A DNA stretch of 64,000 bases, from positions 62,001 through 126,000 of the forward strand of contig NZ_QLMJ01000016.1 of NCBI RefSeq assembly GCF_003259845.1. Direction: 5' to 3'. Shown one piece after another: positions 1 to 8,476 of this stretch; the stretch's first letter is position 1, and each line of letters starts with the position of its first letter. The notes beneath the pieces were generated by a model. The model was not told the origin of the DNA. It did no database searches and saw only the letters and a list, made by a program, of their open reading frames with translations. The stretch is from Actinoplanes lutulentus. Its GTDB lineage: Bacteria > Actinomycetota > Actinomycetes > Mycobacteriales > Micromonosporaceae. The translations under genes and the position numbers were made by a program.

Positions 1-54
1 TCGGCTTCGCCAGGGCACGCCGTTCGTCAAGCCCGGCCGGAGGACGCAGTGCCT
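1..54 (+). CDS. C-terminal tail of an upstream gene cut by the window edge (tentative)
   Basis: Reading frame 3 is open from the window edge and ends in TGA at 52-54. It encodes only 17 residues, rich in Arg and Ser. The stop overlaps the GTG of the next gene in a GTGCCTGA arrangement, the same coupling style seen between several genes in this window. The function cannot be told from so short a piece. Frame 1 is also open to the edge, so the downstream regulator could instead begin outside the window and this tail would then be a shadow. Confidence 0.3.
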
Positions 55-372
55 GACGGCCACCCGGTCACCGGCCTCGACGAGGTCGTGCACCAGCGGG
101 TGCGGCTGGGCATCCTCGCCATCGCCCACGAGGCGCGGCGTGTCGAGTTCGGGTACCTGCGTACCCAGCTCGACCTGACCGCCGGCAACCTCTCCAAACA
201 CCTGTCGGTGCTGGAGACGGCCGGGCTGATCGACATCGAGAAGGGCTACGAGGGCAAGCGTGGCCGCACCTGGATCACGCTCACCCGGGACGGCACCACC
301 GCCCTGGCCGAGGAGATCGGCCGGTTGAAGGTGCTGATCGCCCGCGTCGAGACCCCGGCGGAGGAGACATGA
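49..372 (+). CDS. Small winged-helix transcriptional regulator
   Basis: This 107-residue protein is almost entirely one winged-helix DNA-binding domain. Residues about 10-90 read as three helices with a recognition helix in the LTAGNLSKHLSVLE segment, followed by a basic wing (KGYEGKRGRTW). Regulators of this stand-alone type (MarR/ArsR-like fold) normally bind near their own promoter and control the gene beside them. A GGAGG ribosome site ends 5 bases before the GTG start. The stop overlaps the start of the next gene in ATGA, so the two are co-translated and the hydrolase is its probable target. The ligand is unknown. Frame 1 stays open to the window edge, so an earlier start is possible. 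Confidence 0.8.
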   Translation: MPDGHPVTGLDEVVHQRVRLGILAIAHEARRVEFGYLRTQLDLTAGNLSKHLSVLETAGLIDIEKGYEGKRGRTWITLTRDGTTALAEEIGRLKVLIARVETPAEET

Positions 373-1460
373 GCCTGACCCGGCGCAGCCTGCTCGCCGC
401 CGGCCTGGCCGTCCCGGTCGCCGTGACCGCCGGCGGCGGGGTGCCGGTGACGGCCGCCGCCGCCCGCCTCACGCTGCCCGCGCCCACCGGTCCGCATCCG
501 GTCGGCACGGTGTCGCTGCATCTCGCCGGCCGGGACACGATGGCCACCCTGTGGTACCCGGCCGCGCCCGGCGCAGGGTGTTATCCGCGGGCACCCTGGC
601 TGCCGGCCGCGCCGCTGCGGGCGCTGCTCACCGACAACGGCTTCGATCCCGGTGCGGCGGCGGGACCGCTCACCGCGAGCCGGGAGGGCGCTCCGGCACG
701 ACCCGGCCGTTACCCGGTGATCCTGTTCTCGCACGGCACCGGCGGGCACCGCTCGGAGACGGCCGTGGTGGCGCAGGAGCTGGTCAGCCACGGTTACGTC
801 GTGGCTGCCATCGACCACCCGCACGACTGTTACGTGGAGTTCCCCGACGGCCGGGTCGCCGTCCCCGACGACGAGCCGACCACGCCGTGGACCCATGCCG
901 AGGACATCCTGTTCCTTCTCGGCCGCCTCGAGAAGATCCGCGCCGGCTCTCTGCCCGCCGGCCTGGCCGCCGCGCTCGACCTGCGCAACCTCGGCGTGTA
1001 CGGCTTCTCCAAGGGCGCCACCGCCGCCGCCCTGGTGATGAACGCCGACAGCCGCGTGCGGGCCGGTCTCAGCTTCGACGGTCAGATGGAGTCGGGGCCA
1101 CGGCCGGAAGCCCTGGACCGGCCGTTCATGCTGATGAGCGCGGACTTCACCCGAGCCGCCGCGCCACCCGTCGAGGAGTTCTGGCAGCTGCTGCGCGGCT
1201 GGCGGCTCAACGTGCACGCCAAGGGCAGCCGGCACGTCGCGTACTGCGACTACGAGACGGTGATCCCGCAGCTGCTGACGCGGATGGGTGCGGACGAGAA
1301 AGAGGCCGAGGGCTGGATCGGCACGCTGGACCCGGACCGTGCGATGCGGATCCAGCAGGCCTATCCGCTGGCGTTCTTCGACCGGCATCTGCGCGGCGCC
1401 CGCAGCCGGCTGCTCGACGGTCCGAGCCGGGCCTTCCGCGAGGTGCGGTTCATCCCCTGA
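369..1460 (+). CDS. Exported alpha/beta hydrolase, PAF-acetylhydrolase-like
   Basis: The 363-residue protein starts with an RR-containing signal sequence (residues 2-24, RRSLLAAGL core), so it is probably exported, perhaps by Tat. The serine hydrolase features are an oxyanion HGTGG turn near residue 120 and a nucleophile elbow GFSKG near residue 214. The spacing and the late HVAYCDYE segment resemble dienelactone hydrolase and platelet-activating-factor acetylhydrolase-like proteins, which cleave esters. The true substrate is unknown. It starts within the stop of the regulator gene (ATGA) and ends 11 bases inside the convergent GH13 gene. Confidence 0.8.
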   Translation: MSLTRRSLLAAGLAVPVAVTAGGGVPVTAAAARLTLPAPTGPHPVGTVSLHLAGRDTMATLWYPAAPGAGCYPRAPWLPAAPLRALLTDNGFDPGAAAGPLTASREGAPARPGRYPVILFSHGTGGHRSETAVVAQELVSHGYVVAAIDHPHDCYVEFPDGRVAVPDDEPTTPWTHAEDILFLLGRLEKIRAGSLPAGLAAALDLRNLGVYGFSKGATAAALVMNADSRVRAGLSFDGQMESGPRPEALDRPFMLMSADFTRAAAPPVEEFWQLLRGWRLNVHAKGSRHVAYCDYETVIPQLLTRMGADEKEAEGWIGTLDPDRAMRIQQAYPLAFFDRHLRGARSRLLDGPSRAFREVRFIP

Positions 1461-3072
1461 CCCGCGCAGGCTCCCCGGCGAGAATGCCGTAGCCGAAACC
1501 GGCCACCACCAGGCCGTCCTCGGTTACGGAGACGCCGCTCGACAGCAGCGCGGTGGCACCGGCGGCCTCGGGGGCGACGAGCGTCGCCGGTTCCCGGCGG
1601 GGATTGACGACGATCAGGTGTGACTCGCCGCGGACGTACGCGAACGGGTACCCCTCGCTGATGACGCGCGTCCCCGCCCGGGTTCCGAGGGCGGGGACGG
1701 CCCGCCGCAGGGCGATCAGTTCGCGGACCAGGTGGAGCGTCGACGACGTGTCGGTGTCCTGCGCGGCCACCGTGGGCCGCTCCGGCGACGGGTCGACCGG
1801 AAGGTAGAGCTGGGAAGCCCCGGCGGTGGAGAAACCGGCGTTCGGACCCGCGTCCCACTGCATCGGCGTGCGGCAGCCCGACCTGTTGTACGCGGGATTG
1901 CAGATCGACCCCTCCACGTCCGGCAGATCCGGCAGATATCGCATGCCGATCTCGTCGCCGTAGTAGAGGCAGGGCACGCTGCCCCAGGTGAACAGGAACG
2001 TCAGCGCCGCGCCGAGCTGCTCGGCGGTACGCGGCCCGCAGCACAGCCGGTTGAAGTCGTGGTCAGCGGTCGACATCACGATCAGCCGGTCCGGGTCGGC
2101 GAGGCGAGCGGTGTCCCAGGCATCGAGGAAGGTCCGGGTGGTGCCCTGCCCCTCGGCGGCGAAGAACGGTTCGCCGGGCTCGTGGAACGGCAGCAGCCCG
2201 GCGTAGTGGTTGTCGAACAGGCTGCTGTGCGCCTCGTGAATGACCAGGAAAAAATCGGCGTCGAAAGCGAACGGCCCGCCGGTCCGCGGCTCGGAACCCT
2301 CGGGGATCAGGACGGCGTCCGGGTACGCGGTGTTCAGCCACTCGCGGATCTCCCGCCAGAGCTCCACGGTCTGGGCCAGGCCTTCGTCCAGCTGCTCATC
2401 CTTGACCAGCGAGAACGCCATGTCGACGCGGAAGCCGGCGACACCGCGGTCGAGCCAGAACGCGAGGATGTCCCGCAGCGCCTGCCGATTGCGGCGCGGG
2501 CCGGGCGCGTCGACCGCATCGCGCCACGACTCGTCCCCCGGCCGTCGCACCCATCCGAAGTTCAGCGCCGGCTGCTCGTCGTAGAAGTTCTTCAGGTAGT
2601 AGCCCTTACGCCGGCCCGGTGACCGTACCCAGGCCGGCGTGCCCGGGATGTCCCTCGTCCACGCCCGGTCCGGCAGTTCCTCGCACCAGATGTACCGGTC
2701 GCCGTCCGGGTCCGGCCCGTCCGCGTTCAGCTCCCGCTGGAACCATGCGTGCTCGATCGAGGTGTGCCCCGCGACGAGGTCGAGCATGACCCGGATGCCG
2801 CGCTCCTTCGCCGCGGCGACGAGCGCGACCATGTCGTCGTTGGTGCCGTACCGGGGAGCGATCGCCAGATAGTCGGCGACGTCGTAACCCGCGTCCGCGA
2901 ACGGCGACGCGAAACACGGGTTGAACCAGATCAGGTTCACGCCCAGGGACGCGATGTGATCCAGCCGCGCGATGACCCCGTGGAGATCCCCGACGCCGTC
3001 GGCATTCGCGTCGGCGAACGACTGCGGGTAGATCTCGTACAGAACAGCGTCGGCAAACCAGTCACGGCCCAT
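1450..3072 (-). CDS. GH13 alpha-amylase family glycosidase (alpha-glucosidase or trehalose synthase-like)
   Basis: The 540-residue protein has the GH13 (beta/alpha)8 barrel from its N terminus (ADAVLYEIYPQSF). Visible motifs are the GVNLIWFNPCF region, the AGHTS segment after strand 3, the nucleophile region GFRVDMAFSL, an acid/base candidate in VLIPEG, and TADHD for the third carboxylate. A short C-terminal beta domain follows (ALRRAVPALGTR). The family hydrolyses or isomerises alpha-glucosidic bonds in the cytoplasm, since no signal peptide is seen. I chose the ATG at 3072 because homology begins there; the open frame extends 27 codons upstream into the next gene and no clear ribosome site marks either start. 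It is the last gene of a long minus-strand operon of otherwise sulfur-related genes. Confidence 0.85.
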   Translation of the reverse strand: MGRDWFADAVLYEIYPQSFADANADGVGDLHGVIARLDHIASLGVNLIWFNPCFASPFADAGYDVADYLAIAPRYGTNDDMVALVAAAKERGIRVMLDLVAGHTSIEHAWFQRELNADGPDPDGDRYIWCEELPDRAWTRDIPGTPAWVRSPGRRKGYYLKNFYDEQPALNFGWVRRPGDESWRDAVDAPGPRRNRQALRDILAFWLDRGVAGFRVDMAFSLVKDEQLDEGLAQTVELWREIREWLNTAYPDAVLIPEGSEPRTGGPFAFDADFFLVIHEAHSSLFDNHYAGLLPFHEPGEPFFAAEGQGTTRTFLDAWDTARLADPDRLIVMSTADHDFNRLCCGPRTAEQLGAALTFLFTWGSVPCLYYGDEIGMRYLPDLPDVEGSICNPAYNRSGCRTPMQWDAGPNAGFSTAGASQLYLPVDPSPERPTVAAQDTDTSSTLHLVRELIALRRAVPALGTRAGTRVISEGYPFAYVRGESHLIVVNPRREPATLVAPEAAGATALLSSGVSVTEDGLVVAGFGYGILAGEPARVRG

Positions 3073-3082
3073 GACGAGGATG

Positions 3083-4300
3083 CTACGGATTGTGCTCCTG
3101 CTCAGGCAGGCTCGGGGCCTCACCGACCCCCGGGATGAAGACCGGCAGCTCACCGGTCAGCAGGTGCTCGCCGATCAGCCGCTCGCGGTAGATCGCCGGG
3201 TTGTGCGAGGACAGGACCCGCGCGTTGCGCCAGTGCCGGTCCAGGCGCAGGTTCTCCTCGACCGCCGACGCGCCGCCCACCTCGAAGATCTCCGTGGTGG
3301 CGTGCAGGACCTGGTCGATCACCACGGACTGGGCGCGCAGCACGCCGAGCTCCGCGTGCTTTTCGAGCTCGTGGACGTCGTTCACGCGTACCGAAGTGGG
3401 GTTGGTCCGGTGCGCGTAGCGCGCGTTTTTCGCGGCGTCGAGGTCGGCAGCGACCTGGAGGACGATCTGGCGGGAGGTGTGGGCGATCGCGTCGACGCGG
3501 CCGAGCACCTGCTGGACCAGGGGGTCGTCGGCGGGCAGGTCGGCGCTGCCCTGGCTGTAGGAACGGCGGCGCCGGCGGACGAATTCGGCGATGTCGTCGA
3601 CGGCGCGGCGGGCGATGCCGGCCAGGGTCGCCAGGTGCACGAGCTGGACGACGGAGTTGGTGCCGGCCAGGCGCGGCTGGTAGGGGATGATGTCGAAATC
3701 ATCGACGGCCACATCGGTGAAGACGGATGTGCCGCTGCCGCTGGTGCGCTGGCCGAAGCCGGAGTAATCGTCGATCAGTTCGACGCCGGGTGCGTCGCGG
3801 GGAACCAGGACGGTGACCTTCTCGTCGTCGTCGCGGGTGACCGCCACCGAGATCCAGTCGGCGTAGAGGCTTCCGGTGGAGTAATACTTCGTGCCGCTGA
3901 GCAGCAGCCGGCCGCCCTCGTGACGCAGCGTGGTGTTGGTGCGGCCGCGCACGTTGCCGGCGCGCTCGCTGCTGGCGTTGCCGACGAACGCGCCGTCACC
4001 GATCCTTTTCAGCCAGGCGCGGCCGCGGTCGGTGTCACGCTCCTCCCAGCGGTCGTCGGTGAAGCGGAAGTGCACCCGGAACGCCTGGACCAGGTTCGAG
4101 TCGGCCGCACCGAGCTCGATGAGCAGGTCGAAGAGCTGATAGAGGCTGGCGCCGGAGCCGCCGAGCTCTTCCGGGACGCGCAGCGCACCGAAACCGAGAG
4201 CGGTGAGCTCGCGGGCCTCGTCCAGAGGCAGAGCGCGGGTCCTGTCCCGGTCCAGCGCGCCGGCGGCGATCTTGTCGAAGAGGGGACGGAAGCGGGTCAT
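3083..4300 (-). CDS. Acyl-CoA dehydrogenase-fold flavin monooxygenase, DszC/SfnB-like (copy 1)
   Basis: This 405-residue protein has the acyl-CoA dehydrogenase fold: N-terminal helices (FGALRVPEELGGSG), a beta middle domain with the flavin-contact segment TKYYSTGSLYADW, and a C-terminal helical domain with the SRQIVLQVAADLD and DRHWRNARVLSSHNP segments. The TKYYSTGSL signature and the RHWRN-x-R-x-L-x-SHNP end are typical of DszC and SfnB-like enzymes, which use reduced flavin and oxygen on sulfur compounds rather than acyl-CoA. It lies between the second copy and the GH13 gene, with 20 bases to the upstream gene. The partner flavin reductase is not in this window. The substrate is an inference from context. 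Confidence 0.85.
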   Translation of the reverse strand: MTRFRPLFDKIAAGALDRDRTRALPLDEARELTALGFGALRVPEELGGSGASLYQLFDLLIELGAADSNLVQAFRVHFRFTDDRWEERDTDRGRAWLKRIGDGAFVGNASSERAGNVRGRTNTTLRHEGGRLLLSGTKYYSTGSLYADWISVAVTRDDDEKVTVLVPRDAPGVELIDDYSGFGQRTSGSGTSVFTDVAVDDFDIIPYQPRLAGTNSVVQLVHLATLAGIARRAVDDIAEFVRRRRRSYSQGSADLPADDPLVQQVLGRVDAIAHTSRQIVLQVAADLDAAKNARYAHRTNPTSVRVNDVHELEKHAELGVLRAQSVVIDQVLHATTEIFEVGGASAVEENLRLDRHWRNARVLSSHNPAIYRERLIGEHLLTGELPVFIPGVGEAPSLPEQEHNP

Positions 4301-4320
4301 GTTTTTCCTCCGGACGATGA

Positions 4321-5643
4321 TCAGAAATAGCCGACGGCGGGCAGCTCGCCGGCATTGACGACGACGTCACCAATCACCCGGGCCTTGAACACGGTCGGGT
4401 TGTGACTGAACAGCGTGCGCAGGTTGCGCCAGTGCCGGTCCAGGTGGTGCGACGCGCGCGTCGCGGACGCTCCCCCGGCCCCGAAGATCGCGCCCGCGGC
4501 GCGCAACGCGATCTCCTCAACCCCGACTTTCACTTGCGACGCCTGCAACGCGGCCTCTTCCTCGCGTACGCGCGAAGCAGCCCCGTGTTCACGAAGATGC
4601 CCGTCGGCCCGATCGAGGGCGTCGGCCGCCGCCAGCACGGCGGCCTCCACCACGAACGCGGCCGACGACAGCTCGCCGACGATCTGCAAGATCTGCGGGT
4701 CGTGGCGGGTGTCGTCGTGGTTGCCCCACGAGTAGGAGCGGGTGCGGCCGCGTACCAGATCCGCCGCGTCGGCGGTGAGCTCGCGCAGGATGCCGGCGGC
4801 GATGGCGTGCAGCAGCAGCTGCGACTGGGCGCCGTTGCGCCGGTCCGGGTTGGGGATGGTGAACGGCAGCAGCTCGCCCGGGTGGACGACCACGTCGGTG
4901 AGCACTGTCGTGCCGCTGCCGGTGTGCTGCTGGCCGATGCCGTCCCAGTCGTCGTCGTGGCTGATGCCGGCACGGTCGGCGGGGATCAGCGCGTTGACCC
5001 GGTTCCCCTCGGTGTCGTTCGCGGCGAGGCGCAGGTAGTCGGAGTAGAGCGCGCCGGTGCTGTAGAACTTGCGGCCGTTGAGCCGGTACACGTCTCCGTC
5101 CGGGGTGAGCGTGGTGTCGTAGCTGTAGACGCCGGCCCGGTTGCCGAGCTCGGCGGCGGCCCCGCCGAACAGTTTGCCGTCGAGGATCTCGGCGAGCCAC
5201 GGTCGCTCGGTGCGGGCGAGCAGCTCCTCGACGAAGCCGTAGTGCAGCCGCAGGATGTGCGGGACATCGGGGTCGGCCTCGGCCAGACGGATGAAGAGGG
5301 TGAACGCTTCTCGTCTGGTGTATCCGGCGCCGCCGTCGGCTTTCGGGATGCGTATCGCGCCGAGACGGTGGCGGCGGATGAGGTCGAGGGCTCTGTGTGG
5401 GTGTTCGCCGGGGGCCTCGGTGCGGCGCCGGCGGGCGTCGGCGGCGATCGCGCTGATGATTTCGGCGAGCTCGGCGGAGTCGAGCGCCGGGGCGACGGGC
5501 CTGGTGTCGTCGGGTGCCGGGGTGACGGGTGTGCTGTGGTCGGGTGCCGGCGCGGCCGGTGTGCTGTCGTCGGGTGCCGCGGTGACGGGTGTGGCGGTGT
5601 CGGGTGCCGGTGCGGCGGGTGTCGTGGTGCTGGTCAGGGTCAT
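4321..5643 (-). CDS. Acyl-CoA dehydrogenase-fold flavin monooxygenase, DszC/SfnB-like (copy 2)
   Basis: This 440-residue protein is a paralogue of the gene at 3083-4300. It shares the flavin segment (GRKFYSTGALYSDY) and the C-terminal DRHWRNLRTLFSHNP block. It differs by an N-terminal extension of about 50 residues made of degenerate Thr/Pro/Ala/Asp repeats (units like TPVTAAPDDS), which is low-complexity and probably disordered. The family monooxygenates sulfur heterocycles or sulfones using reduced flavin. Its ATG overlaps the stop of the aldo/keto reductase gene (ATGA), so the two are translationally coupled. Two side-by-side diverged copies suggest different substrates or successive oxidation steps. 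Confidence 0.85.
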   Translation of the reverse strand: MTLTSTTTPAAPAPDTATPVTAAPDDSTPAAPAPDHSTPVTPAPDDTRPVAPALDSAELAEIISAIAADARRRRTEAPGEHPHRALDLIRRHRLGAIRIPKADGGAGYTRREAFTLFIRLAEADPDVPHILRLHYGFVEELLARTERPWLAEILDGKLFGGAAAELGNRAGVYSYDTTLTPDGDVYRLNGRKFYSTGALYSDYLRLAANDTEGNRVNALIPADRAGISHDDDWDGIGQQHTGSGTTVLTDVVVHPGELLPFTIPNPDRRNGAQSQLLLHAIAAGILRELTADAADLVRGRTRSYSWGNHDDTRHDPQILQIVGELSSAAFVVEAAVLAAADALDRADGHLREHGAASRVREEEAALQASQVKVGVEEIALRAAGAIFGAGGASATRASHHLDRHWRNLRTLFSHNPTVFKARVIGDVVVNAGELPAVGYF

Positions 5644-6698
5644 GCGTGCTCCTTGATGCGGTGGCGCGGGACGGGACGGCGGCGGGCGTCGATGTCGGGG
5701 CCGAGCCAGGGCGGTGACCAGCCCTCGTCGGCGCGGTTCACCGTCACCCCCGGCGGGACCAGCTCGTCGATGGCGTCGAGGATCGCGTCGTCAAGAACGA
5801 TCTCGGGTACGCCGAGCAGGCTCTCCAGATGATCCAGAGTGCGCGGCCCGACCAGCACGCTGTCCACCTGCGGGTGACGCAGCACGAACGCGACCGCCAG
5901 CTGCGGCAGGGTGATGCCGGCCTTCGCCGCGAGCTCGCCGAGCTTGATCGCGAGGTCCCGCTTGATCTGGTTCTCCGGCACCGCCGGGTCGTGCCGGGCC
6001 GGCTGTTTCGCGGCCCGCGCCGACGGCGAGGCGACGCTGCCGGCGACGTGCCGTCCGGACAGCCATCCGCCCGCGAGTGGACTCCAGGTCAGCACGCCGA
6101 GGCCGTACTTCGCAGCGACCGGCAGGGTCGCACGTTCCGCACCACGGGCCAGGATCGAGTACGGGACCTGCTCGGTGACCGGCCGGCTCCGCCCGGACCG
6201 GCTGGCCGCCCACTGTGCCTCGACGAGCAGGTGCGGCTCGTTCGTAGTGGTCCCGTAGTAGCGGATCTTGCCCTGTTTCACCAGGTCGTCGAGGGCGGCG
6301 ACGGTCTCGGCGATGTCGGCGTCGGGATCCGGTTTGTGCTGCTGGTACAGGTCGATGTGGTCGATGCCGAGCCGGCGCAGCGAGTTCTCCACGGCCGTGA
6401 AGATCCAGCGCCGCGAGCTGCCGCGGGTGTTGACGCCGTCACCCCACTGACTGTGGAACTTGGTCGCCACGATGACGTCGTCGCGGCGCCCTTGGATCGC
6501 TTTGCCGACGATCACTTCGCTCTCGCCCTGTGAGTAGGCGTCAGCCGTGTCGATGATGTTGATGCCGGCGTCCAGCGCCCGATGGATGATCGCGATCGCC
6601 TCGTGGTGGTCGCCGGTCGCGCGGGCGCCGAAGTTCATCGCCCCCAGCGTCAGCGGGCTGACCTTGACACCGGTCCTGCCGAGCGTGCGGTACGTCAA
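5640..6698 (-). CDS. Aldo/keto reductase
   Basis: The 352-residue protein begins MTYRTLGRTGVKVSPLTLG, a standard aldo/keto reductase start. The catalytic tetrad is visible as Asp50, Tyr55, Lys80 and His121. These cytoplasmic TIM-barrel enzymes use NADPH to reduce aldehydes and ketones. The start is a TTG at 6698, chosen because AAAAGGA stands 7 bases upstream and homology begins exactly there. The same frame stays open far upstream, but that stretch is the 65-bp repeat region and not part of the protein. In this operon a likely role is reduction of the aldehyde left when a monooxygenase desulfonates an alkanesulfonate; that is inference. Confidence 0.88.
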   Translation of the reverse strand: MTYRTLGRTGVKVSPLTLGAMNFGARATGDHHEAIAIIHRALDAGINIIDTADAYSQGESEVIVGKAIQGRRDDVIVATKFHSQWGDGVNTRGSSRRWIFTAVENSLRRLGIDHIDLYQQHKPDPDADIAETVAALDDLVKQGKIRYYGTTTNEPHLLVEAQWAASRSGRSRPVTEQVPYSILARGAERATLPVAAKYGLGVLTWSPLAGGWLSGRHVAGSVASPSARAAKQPARHDPAVPENQIKRDLAIKLGELAAKAGITLPQLAVAFVLRHPQVDSVLVGPRTLDHLESLLGVPEIVLDDAILDAIDELVPPGVTVNRADEGWSPPWLGPDIDARRRPVPRHRIKEHA

Positions 6699-6757
6699 TG
6701 CTTTGTCCTTTTCTTGCGGGTGTCTCCAGCATGGAAAGGGCGGGCCGGGCGAACAAC

Positions 6758-6952
6758 GAGGTTGCGCTACGGCCATCGTTAAGCGCAGCTTGCGGGGCCC
6801 TGGACGGAGAGGGGCGGTGAGCGAGGTTGCGCAACGACCGTCGACACGCGCAGCTCGCGGGGCCTCGGACGGAGAGGGGCGGTGAGCGAGGTTGCGCAAC
6901 GACCGTCGACACGCGCAGCTCGCGAGGCCCCAGACGGAGAGCGACGGTGAGC
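6758..6952. repeat. Three tandem copies of a 65-bp repeat
   Basis: Copies begin at 6758, 6823 and 6888. Copies 2 and 3 differ at only a few positions, while copy 1 is more diverged. Each unit contains GTTGCGCAAC, a 10-bp perfect palindrome (degraded in copy 1), and copies 2 and 3 also carry GTCGAC. The array fills most of the 284-base gap between the aldo/keto reductase start and the MFS stop. Long frames are open through it on both strands, but the peptides are repetitive Arg/Pro/Ser and have no ribosome site that decides them. No spacers of unique sequence lie between units, so it is not a CRISPR. Confidence 0.9.
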
Positions 6953-6982
6953 GCACACGAACGGCTGCACATGCGCTGACCT

Positions 6983-8476
6983 CTAGCTCTGCCGGAGAGC
7001 GAGCAGGATCGGCAGGGTGAGCAGGGCTGCTACGACGCCCAGCAGACCGAAGCCGATCGTGGTGAGGATGACGCCGGCGGCTAGGCCGGCGATGCCTCCG
7101 GACGCGGCGGTGAGCAGGTCGGCGGTGCCCTGCACCTGTACCCGCACGTCGGCCGGGACGTTGTCGCTGAGCAGGCTGGATCCGGCGATCAGACCCATCG
7201 TGGAGCCGATGCCGAGGGCGCCCATCGACAGGAACATGATCAGGACGCTGTGGCCGGCGACCAGCGACAGCACGCTGGAGCCGATCATCACCCAGACGCC
7301 GGCGCGCAGGGCGGCACGCGGGCCGAACCGGTCGGCGTAGCGGCCCGCGAGAGGGCTGAACGCGTACATGCCGACCAGGTGGATGGAGAGCACGAACGGG
7401 CCGAGGGTCTCGTGGCCCTGATGCTTCATCACGACCGGGGCCATCGCCATCAGCCCGATCATCACGAGCTGGGTGAGCACCATCGCGATCAGGCCCAGCC
7501 GGGCGGTCGGGTCGTTGCGGATCGCGGCGAGCGCGACAGGCAGGCTCACCGGCCGGTCGACGCTGGTTGTTCCTGTGGCGGCGCCGGCATTCTCCGTGGC
7601 GGCGCCGGCTTTCCCTGTGGTGGCGCTGGTTGCTCCTGTGGTGGCGCTGGTTGCTCCTGCGGTGGCGCTGGTTTTTCCCATTACCACCTGCAGGATCAGC
7701 AAGGGGTCGGGTCTCAGCCGGACCGCTACGTTGATCATTGTGGCGGTGAAGAGCAGGGCGCTGAGCAGCCACGGGCCGGAATATTTCGCCAGGCCGAACC
7801 AGGACTCGCCCGCCTGCTCGGCCGGGATGATCAGCAGCGGCCCGGCGATGGCGCCGAATGTGGAGGCGAACAGGATCCGGCCCATCGCCGTGCTCCGGTG
7901 GCCGGGAGCGGCCAGGTCGGTGGCGGCGTACCGGGCGAGCAGGTTGGTGGCGGTGCCGGCCCCGAAGAGCACCAGGCCGACCAGGAAGATCGGCAGCAGG
8001 CCGGTCTCGACGCCGGCGAAGGCGAGCAGGCTGCCGAGCGCCGCCAGTCCGTACCCGAGCTGCATGCCGGCGCGACGCCCGCGCCGGCGCATCACCCGGG
8101 ACAGCAGTTGCGCCATGATCGCCGCGCCGGCGGTGACGCAGGCGCCGGCGAGCCCGAGCCACGGGGTGTCGACGCCGACGATGTCCTCGACGACGTAGAT
8201 GCCCACGGTGATCGCCGAACCGAGCGCGGCCGCGCCGACGACCTGCCCGGCGGCGAGCACCCGCAACGCGCGTTTTTGCAGCTCGGCGTAAGTTTCGACG
8301 GGGTTCCCGGCGTGGATTTCAACGGGGTTGTCGGCGTGGCCCTCGACGGGGTTCCCGGCGTGGGCTTTAACCGGGCGTCCGGCGAGGCCTTCGGCGCGGT
8401 TTCTGGCCAGGTCTTCGGCGCGGTCTTTGGCGCGGTTTTCGGCGTGGCTGTCGGTGTTCGGGTGGGTGCTCGTCAT
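6983..8476 (-). CDS. MFS transporter with repeat-bearing N terminus and central loop
   Basis: This 497-residue protein has about 12 hydrophobic helices in two halves, with the AGRYADRFGPRAALRAG loop typical of the major facilitator superfamily. It would move a small molecule across the plasma membrane by proton antiport. The ATG at 8476 overlaps the stop of the lipoprotein gene (ATGA). Two oddities stand out. The first roughly 70 residues are hydrophilic and include four copies of an 8-residue unit of the type PVEIHAGN. The central cytoplasmic loop carries repeats of the type GATSATT. Both are tandem DNA repeats kept in frame. The substrate is unknown; context suggests export of a toxic product of organosulfur breakdown or uptake of a substrate. 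Confidence 0.8.
   Translation of the reverse strand: MTSTHPNTDSHAENRAKDRAEDLARNRAEGLAGRPVKAHAGNPVEGHADNPVEIHAGNPVETYAELQKRALRVLAAGQVVGAAALGSAITVGIYVVEDIVGVDTPWLGLAGACVTAGAAIMAQLLSRVMRRRGRRAGMQLGYGLAALGSLLAFAGVETGLLPIFLVGLVLFGAGTATNLLARYAATDLAAPGHRSTAMGRILFASTFGAIAGPLLIIPAEQAGESWFGLAKYSGPWLLSALLFTATMINVAVRLRPDPLLILQVVMGKTSATAGATSATTGATSATTGKAGAATENAGAATGTTSVDRPVSLPVALAAIRNDPTARLGLIAMVLTQLVMIGLMAMAPVVMKHQGHETLGPFVLSIHLVGMYAFSPLAGRYADRFGPRAALRAGVWVMIGSSVLSLVAGHSVLIMFLSMGALGIGSTMGLIAGSSLLSDNVPADVRVQVQGTADLLTAASGGIAGLAAGVILTTIGFGLLGVVAALLTLPILLALRQS
8293..8388 (-). repeat. In-frame 24-bp tandem repeat inside the MFS gene
   Basis: Four degenerate 24-bp units (phases near 8296, 8320, 8344 and 8368) encode the 8-residue repeats PVKAHAGN, PVEGHADN, PVEIHAGN and PVETYAE of the MFS protein. 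The unit length is a multiple of three, so copy-number change would not break the frame. A second in-frame repeat of about 21 bp lies near 7626-7670 in the same gene. Confidence 0.75.

Noticed and set aside
246..1388. Long minus-strand frame opposite the hydrolase
   Set aside because: It is an Arg/Gly/His-rich shadow of the real gene on the plus strand, which has clear motifs and coupled start.
6758..6952. CRISPR array
   Set aside because: The 65-bp units are directly adjacent with no unique spacers between them, and no cas gene is near.
5640..8162. An 840-residue open frame joining the aldo/keto reductase to upstream sequence
   Set aside because: The reductase homology starts at the TTG at 6698 with its own ribosome site, and the upstream part is the 65-bp repeat and the antisense or shifted frame of the MFS gene.
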